Below, in pieces: positions 36,145 through 44,831 of a stretch of DNA of 64,000 nt. Under the pieces are notes generated by a model. The model was given only the letters and a program-made list of their open reading frames with translations, made no database searches and was not told the DNA's origin. Source of the stretch: Cyclobacteriaceae bacterium YHN15 (GTDB lineage: Bacteria > Bacteroidota > Bacteroidia > Cytophagales > Cyclobacteriaceae); the NCBI GenBank assembly GCA_003797895.1, contig RKQB01000002.1, positions 559,354 to 623,353 on the forward strand, given 5' to 3'. The position numbers and the translations under genes are program-made. Position 1 is the first letter of the stretch, and each line of letters begins with the position of its first letter.

Positions 36145-36543
36145 ATGACTTTAGAACATGTAGCCATTTGGACTGATAACCTTGAAAATATGGGGGAATA
36201 TTACCGGAAATACTTTGGTGGAATTTCCAATGAACTATATGAAAATCCAAAGACGGGTTTTAGAAGTTATTTTTTGACATTTCAAGGTGGAGCCAGGCTG
36301 GAACTAATGCAAATGACTGGAATACCTCAAAATCTAAATGATACCAAAAACAAACAATATCTTGGTTTGATCCACTTGGCCTTTGGGGTCAATAGTAAGA
36401 TAGCCGTAGAGAATAAAGCCCTAGAGCTTCAATCTGCAGGATACGAAATATTGAGAGGTCCAAGAACTACAGGTGACGGATATTATGAATTTGAAACCTT
36501 GGATCCGGATGGCAACAGAATTGAAGTAACCTTCAAGCTTTGA
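36145..36543 (+). CDS. VOC-family (glyoxalase/dioxygenase-like) protein, 132 aa
   Basis: Two beta-alpha-beta-beta-beta modules. Metal ligand candidates are His5 (LEHVAIW), Glu in ARLELMQM, His in LGLIHLAFGV and Glu in NRIEVTF, in the positions expected for the VOC superfamily. Starts with the usual MTLEHVAIWTDNLENM. Such proteins include glyoxalase I, fosfomycin resistance enzymes and many of unknown substrate. Single gene, same direction as the following Pcm gene. Confidence 0.9.
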   Translation: MTLEHVAIWTDNLENMGEYYRKYFGGISNELYENPKTGFRSYFLTFQGGARLELMQMTGIPQNLNDTKNKQYLGLIHLAFGVNSKIAVENKALELQSAGYEILRGPRTTGDGYYEFETLDPDGNRIEVTFKL

Positions 36544-36621
36544 ACCAGAAAAGGTCTTTCTGCCAAAATTTTTTATTCTCTTTGAAAATCTGTAAATTAA
36601 ATATTCTAAGTAATTGACCAC

Positions 36622-37305
36622 ATGAAAATCATATGGATCTTATTATTTCTTATAGTCTGCCAAACAGACCAATATAAATTCCAAAGGGAGAATATGGTGG
36701 AAACCCAAATAGCCCAAAGGGGAATAAAAGACAAGTTGGTATTGGATGCCATGAGAAAGGTACCCAGGCATTTACTGGTTCCGGAAAAGATCAGACCCTA
36801 CGCATATGATGATATGCCTTTACCTATCGGGGACGGCCAAACCATCTCCCAACCGTATATTGTGGCATTGATGACGGAACTCATCAAACCGAATAAAGAC
36901 ATGAAGGTTTTGGAAATCGGTACAGGTTCCGGTTATCAGGCGGCTGTATTGGCTGAAATCGTCAAAGAGGTCTATACTATTGAAATTTTTGAATCTTTGG
37001 GCATCCGGGCACAAAGGGACCTGAAGGCTTTGGGTTATGATAACATTCAGGTTAGAGTTGGCGATGGATATAAAGGTTGGCCTGAGGAAGCTCCTTTTGA
37101 TGCGATCATAGTGACAGCCGCCCCAGAAGAAATCCCGCAACCCCTGATTGATCAGTTGGCAGAGGGTGGCAGAATGATCATCCCTGTGGGAGATGAAGGA
37201 AAAGTTCAGCAATTGGTTTTAGGAGAAAAAATTAAAGGAAAGTTCAGAACACGTTTTATCAGCAGTGTTCGTTTTGTACCTTTTTTGAGGGATTTTGAGA
37301 GGTAA
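36622..37305 (+). CDS. pcm: Protein-L-isoaspartate O-methyltransferase, 227 aa
   Basis: Repairs isoaspartyl residues with S-adenosylmethionine. Motif I VLEIGTGSGYQAAVLAEIV binds SAM, and the family-specific segments ILDAMRKVPRHLLVPEKI, YAYDDMPLPIGDGQTISQPYIVALM and PFDAIIVTAAPEEIPQPLIDQLAEGG are all present. The first about 17 residues are hydrophobic (MKIIWILLFLIVCQTDQ), so this copy is probably exported to the periplasm, as are some Bacteroidota Pcm proteins. It overlaps or abuts the nuclease gene downstream. Confidence 0.93.
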   Translation: MKIIWILLFLIVCQTDQYKFQRENMVETQIAQRGIKDKLVLDAMRKVPRHLLVPEKIRPYAYDDMPLPIGDGQTISQPYIVALMTELIKPNKDMKVLEIGTGSGYQAAVLAEIVKEVYTIEIFESLGIRAQRDLKALGYDNIQVRVGDGYKGWPEEAPFDAIIVTAAPEEIPQPLIDQLAEGGRMIIPVGDEGKVQQLVLGEKIKGKFRTRFISSVRFVPFLRDFER

Positions 37306-37312
37306 TAGAAAA

Positions 37313-37831
37313 ATGAAGGTATATAAAAAAAGCCAGACCATGGGTCCCCTTTTTCTTCACGCTTGTTTCTTTGCTTTACTCTTTGCCTTTATTTTTAACC
37401 CCTCCTTATCCCAAATTCAGGAAAAGGAATGGCTTGAAATATCAAAATTCGTGGATGGGGATACTTTTTGGGTAAAGGATTCCAAAGGGCAGGAAGAAAA
37501 AATCAGGTTAATCGGAATTGATGCTCCAGAAGCAAGGAGGACTGGGAAAAAGGATATTGGGCATTATGGAAAGGAAGCTTCTGCCTATCTGGAAAAGTAT
37601 ATCGGAGAAAAAAGAGTCCGACTGGAATTAGATGTTAACAAATACGACAGGTATAAAAGAACATTGGCCTATGTATACCTAGAAGATGGTACTTTCTTGA
37701 ATGCGCATTTGGTGAAAGAAGGATATGCCAGTGTGATGACTGTTCCCCCTAATGTCAGACATGCTGATTTATTTTTGAAACTTCAACAGGAAGCCCGCAA
37801 GAAAAAAAAGGGATTGTGGGGAATGCCCTAA
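37313..37831 (+). CDS. Thermonuclease (SNase) family protein, 172 aa
   Basis: Signal peptide (about 8-35, LFLHACFFALLFAFIFNPSLSQ), then the staphylococcal nuclease fold: VDGDTFWVKDSKGQEEKIRLIGIDAPEARRTGKK with metal-binding Asp and catalytic Arg, then DRYKRTLAYVYLEDGTFLNAHLVKEGYA and C-terminal ARKKKKGLWGMP. The frame is open to a TTG at 37295 overlapping pcm; the ATG at 37313 is preferred. Secreted nuclease, possibly for DNA or RNA scavenging. Confidence 0.9.
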   Translation: MKVYKKSQTMGPLFLHACFFALLFAFIFNPSLSQIQEKEWLEISKFVDGDTFWVKDSKGQEEKIRLIGIDAPEARRTGKKDIGHYGKEASAYLEKYIGEKRVRLELDVNKYDRYKRTLAYVYLEDGTFLNAHLVKEGYASVMTVPPNVRHADLFLKLQQEARKKKKGLWGMP

Positions 37832-37861
37832 TTAATAATTATAGTTGATTTCTGATATTTT

Positions 37862-38251
37862 CTAAAACTCCTCAGAATTTTTATTTCCTTCAAAACTTAA
37901 ATCCGGCTTCATTTCAAAAGTCCTGAAAGGTTTATATTTCATAATCCATAAAAAAGGAACCAAAAAGAAAATACCACCTATCAATGCCCCAACATCCAAT
38001 TCCTCATCTCTGGAAAATGATGCATTGAAAGGCTGATAACCTTCTTTTTCCAAAGTTACTATGGTAGTGCTGCTTACTATTTTTGTATCTCTATGGGCAT
38101 AAGGGGTGGTTCCAACATATTCACCATTCAAATATACTTTGGCATTATCTGGCTTGGATTGAATCATGGTGGTACTGCCACATCCTGCTGAAAACATGGA
38201 AATTGATAAGATTATAGAAAATATCTTGATCATTTTTGAATATTTTTTCAT
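37862..38251 (-). CDS. PEGA-domain lipoprotein, 129 aa
   Basis: Signal with lipobox SAGC (Cys24 from the chosen ATG; an ATG four codons upstream is possible). A PEGA-like domain follows: SKPDNAKVYLNGEYVGTTPYAHRDTKIVSSTTIVTLEKEGYQ. A membrane helix comes after (about 90-110, ALIGGIFFLVPFLWIM). Such domains are found in surface or periplasmic lipoproteins; function unknown. Divergent from the YdeI-like gene. Confidence 0.8.
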   Translation of the reverse strand: MKKYSKMIKIFSIILSISMFSAGCGSTTMIQSKPDNAKVYLNGEYVGTTPYAHRDTKIVSSTTIVTLEKEGYQPFNASFSRDEELDVGALIGGIFFLVPFLWIMKYKPFRTFEMKPDLSFEGNKNSEEF

Positions 38252-38489
38252 ACTTCTTATCATTAAATTTGGTTTTAAAAACTAAATATACTTTTTAAAA
38301 ATGTGTTTTGGAACTGTTTAAGGTATTTAATAGGCTAAAAGAATTTAGAATGTATCAAGCGTCTTCAAATAAAAATAACCACTCTAAGTTGTGTAAAAGT
38401 CTACTTTAATAGAAAGGTTTTTTATTAATTAAGTGCCTATTAAGGAAATTTACTTATTAAAAAATTCTCCGATACAATTATTTTTGAGT

Positions 38490-39014
38490 ATGAAAAAATC
38501 TTTCTTTTCTACTCTTGAAAATTTTCACAGCAGTTTATGGCAATACCATTGCCCTGTTCCTGAAGTAATAGCTTTACAGTTTGTTGAAGGGGATAATAAA
38601 AGAATCATATGTCAATTGAATGACCTTCCACCCTATCCGGCCGCACTGATGAAAACCAAGGATTATTGGTTCATTTTGATCAATAAATCCATGCAGGAAA
38701 GATTGAGAATTTTCGAAGGTGAAAAACTTTACCTCACCATTGAAAAAGATCATTCAGAATTTGGTCATGAAATGCCCGAAGAATTACAGGTCTTATTGGA
38801 TCAGGATGATTTGGGAAACCAGTATTTTTATGCCTTGACCAAGGGCAAACAAAGGAGTTTAGTCTATCTGGTCAACAAAGTAAAAAATTCCAATTCCAGG
38901 CTTAATAAATCTTTAGCGATAATCGAACACTTGAAAGAAGTTAAGGGTAAATTGGATTATAAAAAACTGAATGAGAAAATTAAGTATTATAACAATTTGG
39001 GTTCAAATTGGTAA
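38490..39014 (+). CDS. YdeI/OmpD-associated-like protein (DUF1905 + OmdA), 174 aa
   Basis: The N-terminal half resembles DUF1905 (about 10-90, VIALQFVEGDNKRIICQLND), and the C-terminal half has the YdeI/OmdA pattern (ALTKGKQRSLVYLVNKVKNSNSRLNKSLAIIEHLKEVKGK). Start: the frame is open to a GTG at 38433; the ATG at 38490 is preferred because family members start near MKKSFF. Function is unclear; the YdeI family has been linked to bacteriocin or peptide resistance. Cytoplasmic. Confidence 0.8.
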   Translation: MKKSFFSTLENFHSSLWQYHCPVPEVIALQFVEGDNKRIICQLNDLPPYPAALMKTKDYWFILINKSMQERLRIFEGEKLYLTIEKDHSEFGHEMPEELQVLLDQDDLGNQYFYALTKGKQRSLVYLVNKVKNSNSRLNKSLAIIEHLKEVKGKLDYKKLNEKIKYYNNLGSNW

Positions 39015-39035
39015 ATCTGAAGTCTCTTTTGAAAA

Positions 39036-39484
39036 TTAATCTCCACTCTCATAAATCCTGAAAAACTCATTTTCTGCTTCAACCGTGCCAATCAATATGA
39101 TTTTTGATTCTTAATGGATCTTTTTCTATGATTCTATAATCCACATTTCTTGCAGCCAAAGCCCTACCTGTAGCCCTGCCTACACGACCACCACCTAGAA
39201 TCAAAATCGGTGCGGAATTTTGAGATGGAATTTGATAGGCTTTATTGTATTTATCTATCTGTCTTGCAGATCCTGCCAAAACCAATACAGTATTTTCCGA
39301 AATCAATATGTCAGGCTGGGCAGCTTTAAACTTTCCCCTTCGTTTAACATTAAAAAATGTATGCAGTTGAAAAAATCACAACCAAAACCGTTAAGATGAT
39401 CAGGAATTTAATCAGTATAATGAAATTTTTACGATCAGGTTTGTTTTGAAGAAACAGCATTACCTGTGTGGCGAGGACTTTCAT
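39036..39484 (-). pseudogene. Decayed potassium-channel gene with RCK/TrkA-N segments
   Basis: Three disjoined pieces on the minus strand. The N-terminus, MKVLATQVMLFLQNKPDRKN plus one membrane helix (39484 down to a stop at 39350), is the start of K+ channel proteins. The middle piece (39079 to about 39375, another frame) reads KAAQPDILISENTVLVLAGS and ILILGGGRVGRATG, an RCK/TrkA-N-type segment. The last piece (third frame, ending at 39036) reads ILIGTVEAENEFFRIYESGD, a C-terminus. The pore, second helix and most of the nucleotide-binding part are missing, so at least two internal deletions occurred. It cannot be functional. Confidence 0.75.
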
Positions 39485-39963
39485 TCTTTTTTAAAACGAG
39501 AGGTGTTTGAAAGCATAAAACGATAAGATGAATTTACTATAAATATTGATAACTAATAGACTTATTTGAGGTTGGTTTATTTGTAAACATTCGGTATTGC
39601 TGTTAAAAGATGGACATATATTTGATATAGAGCCTTCTTTTGCTTGTTGGATAGCTTTTCCCTGCTTAATCTTACCGAAGTTCATCATACTTATAGGAAG
39701 CCTATTTTTTTTGAAAAATGTTTACTATTTATATACATTTTTTAATAACAATAACCTAACCTTAAAAAAACACTAAGACTTTTTCAGATGTATATGTTAT
39801 GCTCAAAATGTGCCAATTTTTCAATTTTAAGCTATTTTAGATTAGTTTAACATAGAATTAATTCATTTTAAGTTAACTTTTTCTTAATCGATAACATTTT
39901 TCAAAAGTTTAGCTTTGGTAAAGTTTTAAATAAAAAAGCTATCAAAAAATTCTACACAAACAC
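39485..39963. other. AT-rich promoter region of the SusC operon
   Basis: 479 nt with no convincing ORF. The part next to the SusC start is very AT-rich with repeated TTTTAAG and contains a -7-like TAGCTTTG at 39910-39917. Confidence 0.5.
39910..39917 (+). promoter_or_regulatory. Possible -7 element of the SusC promoter
   Basis: TAGCTTTG matches TAnnTTTG, 46 nt before the SusC start codon. The upstream -33 TTG is not evident at 19-21 nt. Confidence 0.35.
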
Positions 39964-42900
39964 ATGAAGACTTCGACTAAAAAGAAACTCGGATGGCTGT
40001 TAACCCTATTCATAGGATTTTCAATATCCGCTTTTGCCCAGGAAAAGCGGGTGGAAGGAAAAGTAACTGACCAAAGTGGTGAACCCTTGCCAGGAACCAG
40101 TATTATCATCAAAGGCACTTCCAAGGGGACTGTGGCAGATCTCAATGGTATGTATAACCTACTTACCAATCCAAACGACACCCTTTCCTTTTCTTATATT
40201 GGATTTGAAAAGGTGGAAAGAGCTGTAGGTAATTCCAGTATCATCAATGTGAGCCTGATGGAAGGTGTTGAAATCGATGAGGTGGTAGTTGTAGCCTTAG
40301 GTTTGGAGCGTGATGCCAAAGCTTTAGGTTATGCCGTACAGACCGTCAGTGGGGACAGATTTACGGAGGCCAGGGAAACCAACGTATTAAACTCCTTAAG
40401 CGGGCGAGTGGCAGGTGTACAGATTACCAATGGTTCCAGTACCTTAGGCGGATCCACAAGGGTAACTATCCGTGGTGAGTCTTCCTTGAATATCAATGCC
40501 AACCAACCTCTTTTTGTAGTTGATGGTATTCCTATTTCAAATAATGTGGTCGGGTCTTCGGGTAGAGGTGGTTTGGAAGTCGACTATGGAAATGCAGCCG
40601 GAGAAATCAACCCGGATGATATTGCTTCCATGACGGTACTTAAAGGACCAGCTGCAGCAGCTTTATACGGCTCCCGTGCTGCTAATGGAGCCATTTTGAT
40701 CACAACCAAATCCGGAAAAGGAAAAAAAGGGCTGGGGGTAACCATTAATTCCAATACAACTTTTGATAGTCCTTTGGTAATGCCCAAATGGCAGGACAAA
40801 TATGGCCAAGGTAACAATGGACAATTTGCTTTTGTAAATGGAGCTGGTGCCGGTGTCGCCGACGGTGTGGATGAAAGCTGGGGACCACAAATGGATACCG
40901 GACTTTTAATACCTCAGTTTGATTCGCCCAGAAATGTACAGGGATTTAGAGGTGGTGACCTGAATGCACCTGCAGGAAGTACCATCACTCCTACAGAATG
41001 GGTTTCAAGGCCAAATAACGTTGACGAATTTTTCAGAACAGGAGTAACTTTGGCCAACAATGTTTCCATTGCGGGAGATAATGAAAAAGCCAACGTCAGA
41101 TTCTCCTGGACCAACCTAAGCCAGGAAGGCATTGTCCCCAATACAGATCTGAAAAGAAATACATTGGCCCTGAATACAGGTATCAACTTGGTGCCGGAAA
41201 AATTGACCTTGACCACGACAGTAAATTATCAAAATACCCTTTCCGGAAACAGACCGAGTATCAGTTATGGAACAGAAAGTTTGATGTACCTATGGATATG
41301 GTATGGACGTCAAATCAACACCAGAAACCTGAGAGACTACTGGATGCCTGGACTGGAAGGAACACAGCAGTTCAACTACAACTATAACTACCATGACAAT
41401 CCGTATTTTACAGTTTACGAAAATACCAATGGACAGCAAAAAAACAGGATTTTCGGGAATGTTATGTTGAATTATAAAATCACCGACAAACTGAATTTAA
41501 TGCTAAGAACCGGTGTGGACAATTATAGCGAATTGCGGGAAAGAAGGAGAGCCTTTTCTACCCAAAGATTCCCAAGAGGCAACTATAGGGAAGACAATAT
41601 TACTTTCAACGAAAGAAACTCCGACTTCTTATTATCCTATTCTGAAACACAAAATTCAGTTTGGTCCTATAATATTGCCTTGGGTGGTAACCTGATGTCC
41701 CAGGAAAATCGCTTCCTTCAATTGATTGCCCCTGAGCTGCTTATTCCTGGAATTTACAATTTTACCAATACCGCTGTAGCACTACAAACTGAACAGTTCA
41801 ACAGTAAGAAGAAAATCAACTCCCTTTATGGATTTGGTCAGATTGGATATAAAAATATTTTGTTTTTGGATATAACAGGAAGGAATGACTGGTCTTCTAC
41901 CTTACCGGTAGACAACAATTCCTATTTCTATCCTTCGGCAACCCTAAGTGCCATTGTTTCAGATATGTTTCAGATGCCAAGAAGCATTTCATTGGTCAAA
42001 GCAAGAGCAGCTTATGCAGAGGTGGGCAATGACACCAGTCCTTTCAGTCTGACTAACGTGTTCAACAACCAGGTTGCATGGGGCAGCGAGCAGGCTAAGA
42101 CCGAATCTTCCACGCTTTCCAATGCTGCATTAAGGCCTGAAAGAACAGCCTCAACCGAATTTGGTCTTGATTTACGTTTCTTTGAAGGTAGATTGGGGTT
42201 GGATTTCACCTACTATAACAATATTACCAGAGATCAGATTATTCCTATTACTTTGGATATAGCCACGGGCTTCAACAGCCGAATCATCAATGCGGGAAAA
42301 ATACAGAACCAGGGAATTGAAATTGTTGCCATGGCCAACCCTATCAGAAAGGCTAGCGGTTTTCGATGGGACATCATGGCTAATTTTACCAGAAACAGAG
42401 GTAGGGTGTTGGAATTGACCGAAGGCCTGGATACTTATACCCTTACCGAAAGAAACGGTGCTTTCATTCAGGCAAGGATCGGAGAAAGAATGGGTAATAT
42501 TTATGGTGTAGGATTTGCACGTGTAGAAGATCCCAATAGTCCGTTTTTTGGTGAAATCATCCATAATGCCACCGGTACCCCATTGCGGGATCCCGAACTT
42601 AAATTACAGGGAAATTATAATCCTGATTGGATGTTGGGTATCCAGAATAACTTCGCCTATAAAAACTTTACCTTCGGATTCCTTTTCGATATAAGGTATG
42701 GAGGAATAGTGGTCTCCAGAACTAAAACAATCGGAAGCACTTCAGGACAATTGGAAGAAACCCTTTTTGGCCGTGCCAATGGATATGATCTAAATCTGGA
42801 AGGAAATGGCATAATCAGCCCAGGGGTCATCAGCAATGGTGATGGGACGTATAGGCCCAATGATGTGAAAATTACTTCTAGAAACTGGCATAATAGATAC

Positions 42901-43182
42901 TATGAGCGTAATAACGTGGAGGCTGCTAAGTACGATGCTTCTTTTGTAAAGCTTAGAGAGGTGATTTTTGGTTATAATTTACCTAGAAGGTGGTTTAGTA
43001 GAGTTCCTTTTGAAGATGTCCGTGTTTCTGTTGTTGGTAGAAATCTGGCTTTATGGACTGAAAACCCTCATTTTGACCCCGAAACTTTATCTATGTCCGG
43101 AGGAACCTTACAGCCTGGAGTTGAAAATATGGCATTCCCATCTACCAGAAGTGTAGGTTTTAACATCAATCTTAAATTTTAA
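39964..43182 (+). CDS. SusC/RagA TonB-linked outer-membrane receptor, 1072 aa
   Basis: Signal peptide (about 1-25, ending AFAQEK), a carboxypeptidase-D-like regulatory domain (about 27-105, VEGKVTDQSGEPLPGTSIIIKGTSKGT), then the TonB plug (VDGIPISNN, DDIASMTVLKGPAAAALYGSRAANGAILITTKSG) and a long beta-barrel that ends in NINLKF. It takes up a large or complex substrate across the outer membrane together with the adjacent SusD-like lipoprotein. The downstream genes are phospholipase/phosphatase types rather than glycosidases, so the substrate may be a phospholipid- or phosphonolipid-derived compound instead of a polysaccharide. This is inference. Confidence 0.95.
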   Translation: MKTSTKKKLGWLLTLFIGFSISAFAQEKRVEGKVTDQSGEPLPGTSIIIKGTSKGTVADLNGMYNLLTNPNDTLSFSYIGFEKVERAVGNSSIINVSLMEGVEIDEVVVVALGLERDAKALGYAVQTVSGDRFTEARETNVLNSLSGRVAGVQITNGSSTLGGSTRVTIRGESSLNINANQPLFVVDGIPISNNVVGSSGRGGLEVDYGNAAGEINPDDIASMTVLKGPAAAALYGSRAANGAILITTKSGKGKKGLGVTINSNTTFDSPLVMPKWQDKYGQGNNGQFAFVNGAGAGVADGVDESWGPQMDTGLLIPQFDSPRNVQGFRGGDLNAPAGSTITPTEWVSRPNNVDEFFRTGVTLANNVSIAGDNEKANVRFSWTNLSQEGIVPNTDLKRNTLALNTGINLVPEKLTLTTTVNYQNTLSGNRPSISYGTESLMYLWIWYGRQINTRNLRDYWMPGLEGTQQFNYNYNYHDNPYFTVYENTNGQQKNRIFGNVMLNYKITDKLNLMLRTGVDNYSELRERRRAFSTQRFPRGNYREDNITFNERNSDFLLSYSETQNSVWSYNIALGGNLMSQENRFLQLIAPELLIPGIYNFTNTAVALQTEQFNSKKKINSLYGFGQIGYKNILFLDITGRNDWSSTLPVDNNSYFYPSATLSAIVSDMFQMPRSISLVKARAAYAEVGNDTSPFSLTNVFNNQVAWGSEQAKTESSTLSNAALRPERTASTEFGLDLRFFEGRLGLDFTYYNNITRDQIIPITLDIATGFNSRIINAGKIQNQGIEIVAMANPIRKASGFRWDIMANFTRNRGRVLELTEGLDTYTLTERNGAFIQARIGERMGNIYGVGFARVEDPNSPFFGEIIHNATGTPLRDPELKLQGNYNPDWMLGIQNNFAYKNFTFGFLFDIRYGGIVVSRTKTIGSTSGQLEETLFGRANGYDLNLEGNGIISPGVISNGDGTYRPNDVKITSRNWHNRYYERNNVEAAKYDASFVKLREVIFGYNLPRRWFSRVPFEDVRVSVVGRNLALWTENPHFDPETLSMSGGTLQPGVENMAFPSTRSVGFNINLKF

Positions 43183-43202
43183 GTTATCATTATTGAATAT
43201 TC

Positions 43203-44765
43203 ATGGTTATGAAAATCAATTATAAAAAAATATTCGCTGCAATTCTCGCTCTACAATTAGGCTGGATTGTATCCTGTACAGAAGATTTTGAGGAAATTAA
43301 TTCCAATCCCAACTCTCCTGAAGTAGTTCCCTCTAGTCTTTTATTGCCAACTGTGATGAGAAGCACAACTTCACAAGTGGCAGGACAAGCATGGGGAATA
43401 GGCAATGTGGTCATGCAATACACTGCAAAAATCCAGTTCACCAATGAAGACAGGTATAACTGGGGCCCATTCGGAAATCCATACAATTCTTACTATAATT
43501 CATTGCGGGATTTGAACAATATCATCCAGATCTCTGAACCATTAGGTCAAAATAATTATGTAGGAATAGCGAAGGTTCTCAGGGCATTCCAGTTTTCATT
43601 TATGACCGATGCTTATGGTGAACTCCCCTATTCTCAGGCCACATTGGCAAAAGAAGATGTGAATTATCCGGTTTTTGATTCCCAAGAAGCTATCTATGAT
43701 GGAGTTTTAAGGGAACTTAAAGAAGCCAATGAGCTATTAGGATCAAGTACCGAAACAGTCCGTGGGGACATTATATTCAACGGAGACATTTCCAAATGGA
43801 AAAAATTTGCCAATTCTTTAAGGTTGAGGGTACTTTTAAGACTTTCTTTAAGAAAGGATCCCTCAGCTGAAATGCAGCAGATAATTGCCAACCCGAATCA
43901 ATTTCCTATTTTCACCGGAAACAATGATCATGCTGTACTCCAACACCTTCCTGATGTACCTAATCAACATGACTTATATACCACAAGATCCGGTTCCTTT
44001 GATGAGTTTAGGCTGAGTAGAAATATGGAGTTTATTTTGAAGGATCTTAATGATCCAAGATTGTTTGCCTATGCCCAACCTACTACAGATTCAGGCGCTG
44101 GAATCATTGGTGAAATCGATGATTACCAAGGGGTACCCAATGGATTATCAGATGAGGAAGCTTTGCAATATTCTCCCTCAGGTGACCCTAACAAAGGCGG
44201 TTCCAACTTCATTTCCAGAGTAGGTCTGCTGTGGTCCTGTAACCAATGTAGTCCCTTGGCCAATCCTGTAGGTTATCAAACCATTCTGATGAACTATTCA
44301 GAACTTCAGTTTATCCTTGCAGAAGCAAGAGAAAGAGGGTTTATTTCCACAGGTTCCGCCGAGGAATATTATTTGAATGGAATCAGGGCTTCTTTTGACT
44401 ATTACGAATCAAGGTACCGATTGGTAAATCTTCCTCAAATCGCCGATAGATTAATTATTGATGATTCCTATTTTCAACAGGTTAAAGTTGCCTATACAGG
44501 TAATCAACAGGAAAAACTATCCAAAATCGGAACCCAAAAATGGTTATCTTTATTCTTTTCAGGACTGGAAAACTGGTATGATTGGCGAAGAACCGGTTAT
44601 CCGGTAATCGTTCCTGGGCCAGCTGCTTTTGAAACTGAAGTGCCAAGAAGATTTATGTACCCAAGTACAGTACAGGCTCTTAACGAAGATAATTATAACG
44701 CGGCAATATCAAGACAAGGTCCTGATAATATATTAACCAGAGTTTGGTGGGATTTAAGACAATAA
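43203..44765 (+). CDS. SusD/RagB-family nutrient-binding lipoprotein, 520 aa
   Basis: Lipoprotein signal (Cys25 in GWIVSCTEDFEEINSNPN), SusD-like helical repeats and the family C-terminus (LSLFFSGLENWYDWRRTGYP, then DNYNAAISRQ and NILTRVWWD). It resembles the SusD_2/RagB-like branch. It forms the lid of the SusC channel and binds the ligand. Starts 21 nt after SusC; an ATG two codons further in is also possible. A perfect 9-bp hairpin separates it from the phospholipase gene. Confidence 0.95.
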   Translation: MVMKINYKKIFAAILALQLGWIVSCTEDFEEINSNPNSPEVVPSSLLLPTVMRSTTSQVAGQAWGIGNVVMQYTAKIQFTNEDRYNWGPFGNPYNSYYNSLRDLNNIIQISEPLGQNNYVGIAKVLRAFQFSFMTDAYGELPYSQATLAKEDVNYPVFDSQEAIYDGVLRELKEANELLGSSTETVRGDIIFNGDISKWKKFANSLRLRVLLRLSLRKDPSAEMQQIIANPNQFPIFTGNNDHAVLQHLPDVPNQHDLYTTRSGSFDEFRLSRNMEFILKDLNDPRLFAYAQPTTDSGAGIIGEIDDYQGVPNGLSDEEALQYSPSGDPNKGGSNFISRVGLLWSCNQCSPLANPVGYQTILMNYSELQFILAEARERGFISTGSAEEYYLNGIRASFDYYESRYRLVNLPQIADRLIIDDSYFQQVKVAYTGNQQEKLSKIGTQKWLSLFFSGLENWYDWRRTGYPVIVPGPAAFETEVPRRFMYPSTVQALNEDNYNAAISRQGPDNILTRVWWDLRQ

Positions 44766-44782
44766 AAAAATAAGCTGTTTTT

Positions 44783-44813
44783 CTGCCTATATCGAAATTT
44801 TTGGTATAGGCAG
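44783..44813. other. Intercistronic hairpin between susD-like and phospholipase genes
   Basis: CTGCCTATA at 44783-44791 pairs exactly with TATAGGCAG at 44805-44813 around a 13-nt loop. No T-run follows. It may set differential mRNA levels of the receptor pair and the enzymes. Confidence 0.55.
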
Positions 44814-44831
44814 ATCCTTATATCAAAAGCA

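Noticed and set aside
39491..39688. 65-aa minus-strand ORF between the decayed channel gene and the SusC promoter
   Set aside because: No domain or signal recognised, low-complexity AT-rich context; likely chance.
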